DNA of 64,000 bases, taken from assembly GCF_000263195.1 (NCBI RefSeq), contig NC_018748.1:1674001-1738000 (forward strand), read 5' to 3'. The notes beneath the pieces were generated by a model. That model did not search any database. It was not told the origin of the DNA and saw only the letters and a list, made by a program, of their open reading frames with translations. This DNA comes from Emticicia oligotrophica DSM 17448. GTDB taxonomy: Bacteria; Bacteroidota; Bacteroidia; Cytophagales; Spirosomataceae. Position 1 is the stretch's first letter, and every line of letters starts with the position of its first letter. Below are positions 60,401 to 64,000 of this stretch, piece by piece. A program made the translations under genes and the position numbers.

Positions 60401-62289
60401 TATGGCTGAACTCCTAATTTAATTAGGTTTTCGCGAGCATCTTTATAATTGGGATTTCGTTTCATTACTTCCTTCAAATCTTTAATTGCTCCTTGTTTAT
60501 CGCCCATGCTATACCTTGCTACTGCACGGTCATTGTAGGCTGTATCTACCGCAATACCCAAATTAATCATAGTAGAATAATCATCATACGCCTCCTGAAA
60601 TTTATTAGCTTTTAAATTGGCAAAGGCTCTAAATGGTAGATAAGTATTTCTATTTTGTCCAAGTTCCATAGCCTTCGTGAAATCAGCAGCAGATTGGGCA
60701 TAGTTACCAGCATCACGATTGGCAATTCCACGGTTATAATAAGCTACAAATTTTCTATGCTCAGGCGAATTATCAATACTTTTTTGGTAAAGTTCGAGTG
60801 CTTTGGGCATATTTCCTTTTAAATAATACGCATTCGCCAAAGCACCCATCAGTGCATACGATTGAACTCCTTTTGAAACAGCATACTCGCCATAACGAAT
60901 TACTTGGTCGATTTCTCCTGAACGACCAAAATGATTCGCTAAATTTTCATTTACAACTGGCGATTCTGGTTCGTATTTATAGGAATTAGAAAATAATGTG
61001 CCTGTATCTTTATAGGTAAGTGTTTGTTTATAAGTTAAATATATAAACACAGGGGCTAAAAGTAATCCTCCGTAGAATAAAAGTTTTTTTGACGAAATTT
61101 TCTGATAAAGTCCATAAAAAACCAAGAATATAATTCCAAAATAAGGTATGTAAGTATAACGCTCCGCCAATATAGCACCACCTACCGATAGAAATTGAAG
61201 CACTAAAACAATCGTGAAAAAGAAAAACATTATTCCAAAAAATACTTCCTTTTTTCGACGATAGAAAAACACCGTTCCCCCCAAAATAATCAATGCCCAA
61301 ATTGGGGCCGTCACATACTGAATTGCTCCATATTTATCTGGGCTTGGATAGGCATAAAAATTATGTTGGCGAATTGGGATGAACAACTTAAAGATATATA
61401 CCAAGAAACCATAAAAGCCAAACTTAATTCTATCGCCCAAAGTGAGAGCATCACTTAAAGCTACATCTAAAGTCATTTTTTCAAGTTTGCCTCCTAAATT
61501 TCCTCCACCTTGCACATGAACAGCTAATGCACCAAACAATAAAGCCACAATGAAGAATGGTATTTTTTGAGTTAAATTCTTTACAGTTAAGAAACCTTTA
61601 TCGAACCAATAATCAATTAGCATTAAAACTAATGGTAATACCACCGCCATTGCTTTCGATAAGCAAGAAAGAATAAATAAAATGAAGCAATAAATAAGTA
61701 GTTTACGCTCATTTTTTTCCAAATACTTTACATATTGAATACATGCTAAAAAGAAAAACATTGTGTAGAGCACATCTTTTCGCTCAGAAATCCATGTAAC
61801 CGACTCGACGTGCATTGGATGAATACCCCAAAAAAGAGCCACCAAAAAGCTCACTAAGGTATTATTTCGACTCAGTTGTTGCGTAAACTTAAAAACAAGA
61901 AATGTATTTATAATGTGAATGAGTGTATTGGTAACGATAAAAGAAGTAGAGCCTTGACCAAATAATGCCGAATTAAACCAGAGCGTTACAAGCGTGAGTG
62001 GATGGTAGTTTAAGGCACATTCTACCGTAAGCAAACGAATAAGATTTGCAAAGGTTGGCTTTTGAATCATCGTATTTTCAGTGGCATACATTTGGTCATC
62101 CCAATTGACGAAACCATTTGAGAAGCCTCCAACAAAGGCCAGTAACACAGCAATTCCTAAAATGATATAGGCCGTAGTTGGGCTCAATGAAAAACCTTCT
62201 TTGAGAGGGGCTTGTTGAACTACCACCCGAGAATTTATTGAAGTATGTGGGGTTTGATTTTGTTTGGTTGTGTATTTGTTTTTTGCCAT
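60400..62289 (-). CDS. TMTC-like multipass membrane protein with TPR tail
   Basis: 629 residues from the ATG at 62289; a TTG eight codons up is unlikely. About 10-12 transmembrane segments (45-430) show FVNWDDQMY, NYHPLTL, HPMHVESVTWISERKDVLY and SKAMAVVLPLVLMLIDYW. These resemble the GT-C glycosyltransferase core of TMTC protein O-mannosyltransferases, in which the early Asp pair serves catalysis. A C-terminal TPR block (about 440-625) has at least four repeats (ALELYQKSIDNSPEH...AAYNRGIANRDAGNY type). It probably glycosylates an exported protein or envelope molecule with a lipid-linked sugar. The substrate is unknown. Confidence 0.8.
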   Translation of the reverse strand: MAKNKYTTKQNQTPHTSINSRVVVQQAPLKEGFSLSPTTAYIILGIAVLLAFVGGFSNGFVNWDDQMYATENTMIQKPTFANLIRLLTVECALNYHPLTLVTLWFNSALFGQGSTSFIVTNTLIHIINTFLVFKFTQQLSRNNTLVSFLVALFWGIHPMHVESVTWISERKDVLYTMFFFLACIQYVKYLEKNERKLLIYCFILFILSCLSKAMAVVLPLVLMLIDYWFDKGFLTVKNLTQKIPFFIVALLFGALAVHVQGGGNLGGKLEKMTLDVALSDALTLGDRIKFGFYGFLVYIFKLFIPIRQHNFYAYPSPDKYGAIQYVTAPIWALIILGGTVFFYRRKKEVFFGIMFFFFTIVLVLQFLSVGGAILAERYTYIPYFGIIFLVFYGLYQKISSKKLLFYGGLLLAPVFIYLTYKQTLTYKDTGTLFSNSYKYEPESPVVNENLANHFGRSGEIDQVIRYGEYAVSKGVQSYALMGALANAYYLKGNMPKALELYQKSIDNSPEHRKFVAYYNRGIANRDAGNYAQSAADFTKAMELGQNRNTYLPFRAFANLKANKFQEAYDDYSTMINLGIAVDTAYNDRAVARYSMGDKQGAIKDLKEVMKRNPNYKDARENLIKLGVQP

Positions 62290-62401
62290 TTTTTTATGAG
62301 TTTGAGTTCTCAATTAGCGAATATAGCAATTTCTTTGCCAACCAAAAAAATAAAAAGAGAAGCCTATAATAGGCTTCTCTTTCTCAACTATGGATTTATA
62401 A

Positions 62402-64000
62402 TTACTCAAAACCATCTTTTTCATCTTCTGGCTTTTTCTTTTTATCCTCTTTCTTTTGTGCCTCATCTTTTGGTACATCGGCCAATTTCTTAGCATCTGT
62501 TGGTTTTGCACCAGCTGCTTTCGGTTTTTCCTTAATTCCTCTATAAGTTTCTAAGAAGCTCTTTCTAAAAAGCATTGCTTCCGCAAAATCAACCGCAATT
62601 ACTTGGTAATCTTTCCCTTTCTTTTTATCAGCTTTGGCTGTAATAGCATTAAAAGAATCATCTGAAGAAATTAAGCCCATTTGTCCATCTTTATAACCCA
62701 TATAATACCAGTTTTCGCCCGAAAGCTCCAAGAAAATATACATTTCATCGCCATCAATTGGGTTTTTACGAATTTCAACGTATCCATTTACTTTGGCGTT
62801 AATATCTGTTTCTCCAATATTTGAGATAGCTAATTTTCCTACACTTCTATATGAGTTGTATTTAGGCGACCAAAGTAATTTTAAATCACTAAATACGATT
62901 GTATTGATAAATTTCGGTGAAAACTTAAACAATGGCACATATTCTCTTGCCGACTTTGCCTTGTACTCATCAATATCTTTATCGCCCACAAACTTGGCTA
63001 TTTTACTAATTAATTCAGGTGAATTTAATTCAATGGCAGCCTCATTTACACCTAAATCAAGGTTCGTTTTCACAATTTTCTCGGCCATATTCGCCAACAA
63101 AGGCTGAGCAATTGGGAAGTTGACGAGCATCATCGTATTAAATTCGTGATTGGCAGTATCTAATCTAATTTTTGCAAAACCAGATGTTTGAACATACTGT
63201 GCAAGTTTCTCATTTAAGAGATTAAACTTACCTTCTAAATAAATTATACCTTTCTCGTCTAAAAGCTCATATTTGTTTGCCATCAGGGAGCGTCCTTCTT
63301 CAGGAATAATGTTGAAAAGCTTATTCGGCTCATCTCTTCTAAAAACGCCACTCGCTAAAAATACATCTTGGTCTTCATCAACTTCTTTGGCAGAGAGGAA
63401 AGTTGGGTATAATCCATTAGAAGAAGTTGTCGTTCGGAAATGTAGTCCAGCAAAAATAGGAGTATCTCCACTTTTTAAGTTTTTATCAACGTTAATCCGA
63501 ATTTCTTCCGATTTATCTCCTTTGTAGGTTATCCAGTAGCCACCCAGTTTTGGATATTTTTTAAGTTCTGGAATAATATAACCATCAAGAGAGAGGTTTT
63601 TAATTGGTGCAAGCATGGTTATTTCACCTTTGTAAAGCATTTTTGGCGAAAGGTACACACCATCACGCTCTGTTACCATTGCTCGAGCCATTGTCGAAAA
63701 CCCTGTATTTTTGCCTTTCCTAGCAGCTTCTCCCTCCATTGCCATTTCACTCAATTCGAAATTGCCCATTTTAATATTGAAGGTATCCTTTCTTACATTC
63801 ACAAATTGATAAGTAGCATCACCTGTAAACTTATTTCTTGAAACTATCTGAATATTTCCATTGATTAAATTATGATACCCATTTAAGGTATCAATTGTCA
63901 AACGAGCATTTTTGAATGGTAACATATCAGCATCTCTACGAATGGCCACTTGTCCTTTATTAGGAATAATTTTAGCATCGGCTGATTTAATAAATGGTAC
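62402..64000 (-). CDS. Large hypothetical protein, C-terminal part (runs off the right edge)
   Basis: The reading frame is open from the window edge to the stop at 62402, so at least 532 residues of the C-terminus are seen and the start lies outside. No signal, membrane or catalytic motif is visible. It contains many beta-strand-like segments (for example ATYQFVNVRKDTFNIKMGNFEL, GMVYLSP-type patterns) and a charged tail rich in Lys and Glu (KEDKKKKPEDEKDGFE). I do not recognise the family. It could be an exported surface or periplasmic protein of Bacteroidota. The GTG at 63949 is not the real start. Confidence 0.6.
   Translation of the reverse strand, partial: VPFIKSADAKIIPNKGQVAIRRDADMLPFKNARLTIDTLNGYHNLINGNIQIVSRNKFTGDATYQFVNVRKDTFNIKMGNFELSEMAMEGEAARKGKNTGFSTMARAMVTERDGVYLSPKMLYKGEITMLAPIKNLSLDGYIIPELKKYPKLGGYWITYKGDKSEEIRINVDKNLKSGDTPIFAGLHFRTTTSSNGLYPTFLSAKEVDEDQDVFLASGVFRRDEPNKLFNIIPEEGRSLMANKYELLDEKGIIYLEGKFNLLNEKLAQYVQTSGFAKIRLDTANHEFNTMMLVNFPIAQPLLANMAEKIVKTNLDLGVNEAAIELNSPELISKIAKFVGDKDIDEYKAKSAREYVPLFKFSPKFINTIVFSDLKLLWSPKYNSYRSVGKLAISNIGETDINAKVNGYVEIRKNPIDGDEMYIFLELSGENWYYMGYKDGQMGLISSDDSFNAITAKADKKKGKDYQVIAVDFAEAMLFRKSFLETYRGIKEKPKAAGAKPTDAKKLADVPKDEAQKKEDKKKKPEDEKDGFE

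Noticed and set aside
1-64000. CRISPR array, prophage, rRNA operon or defence island
   Set aside because: No regularly spaced direct repeats, phage or restriction genes, or rRNA sequence were seen; the repeats present are isolated palindromes.

Overview
The window is 64 kb of AT-rich chromosome from a member of the Bacteroidota, most likely an aerobic Cytophagales-type bacterium. Three things point there. An alternative complex III (ActABCDEF) is fused in one cluster to an aa3/caa3-type cytochrome c oxidase. Several upstream regions carry the Bacteroidota promoter signature TTTG-N19-TAnnTTTG, two of them exactly. The protein families are also typical of the phylum (DUF4097 and pentapeptide proteins, short LeuA, GapN, YtxH-like and DUF420 proteins). 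I cannot name a species from this sequence alone.

Layout. Positions 1-6.1 kb hold small accessory genes: a PhyH-type dioxygenase, an aldo/keto reductase, a DUF4097 and pentapeptide-repeat pair, a DUF1624-like membrane acyltransferase and OsmC. From 23.2 down to 6.3 kb, on the minus strand, runs a respiratory supercluster of about 17 kb. Its order is actA-B-C-D-E-F, cox subunits II and I, heme A synthase, heme O synthase, two subunit III-type proteins, subunit IV, a SCO copper chaperone, DUF420 and a small CxxC membrane protein. It starts at an exact promoter and ends at a strong terminator. It encodes the quinol-to-oxygen branch together with the heme A and copper assembly factors.

From 23.7 to 32.6 kb are DNA repair (AlkA-type glycosylase), small conserved proteins, a TIM-barrel sugar isomerase-like protein, RNase HII, a MATE exporter and pyruvate kinase. 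At 32.8-34.2 kb is a short-form 2-isopropylmalate synthase whose leader appears to be a complete leucine attenuator: promoter, leader peptide with five consecutive Leu codons, competing antiterminator and terminator. This is the most interesting regulatory finding of the window.

From 34.3 to 46.5 kb are a large FAD/Fe-S oxidoreductase, an orphan HTH regulator, initiator tRNA-Met, the GTPases Era and Der (Der with a possibly structured leader), a DsbD-alpha-like protein, a PolB-type exonuclease, one IS5-family element inserted at the stop codon of a PlsC-type acyltransferase gene, and GapN. From 46.6 kb to the end are a Uma2-type protein, MetRS, an M28 peptidase, GcvT, MurE, a methyltransferase, an ArgD-type aminotransferase, a thioredoxin-fold protein, a divergent SDR and UxaA-type dehydratase pair, a TMTC-like TPR membrane protein, and the C-terminal part of a large hypothetical protein that runs off the right edge.

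Most intergenic regions carry clear hairpin terminators. Several hold short palindromic interspersed repeats. I found no CRISPR array, rRNA, prophage or defence island. Apart from the IS element the region looks like stable core genome.
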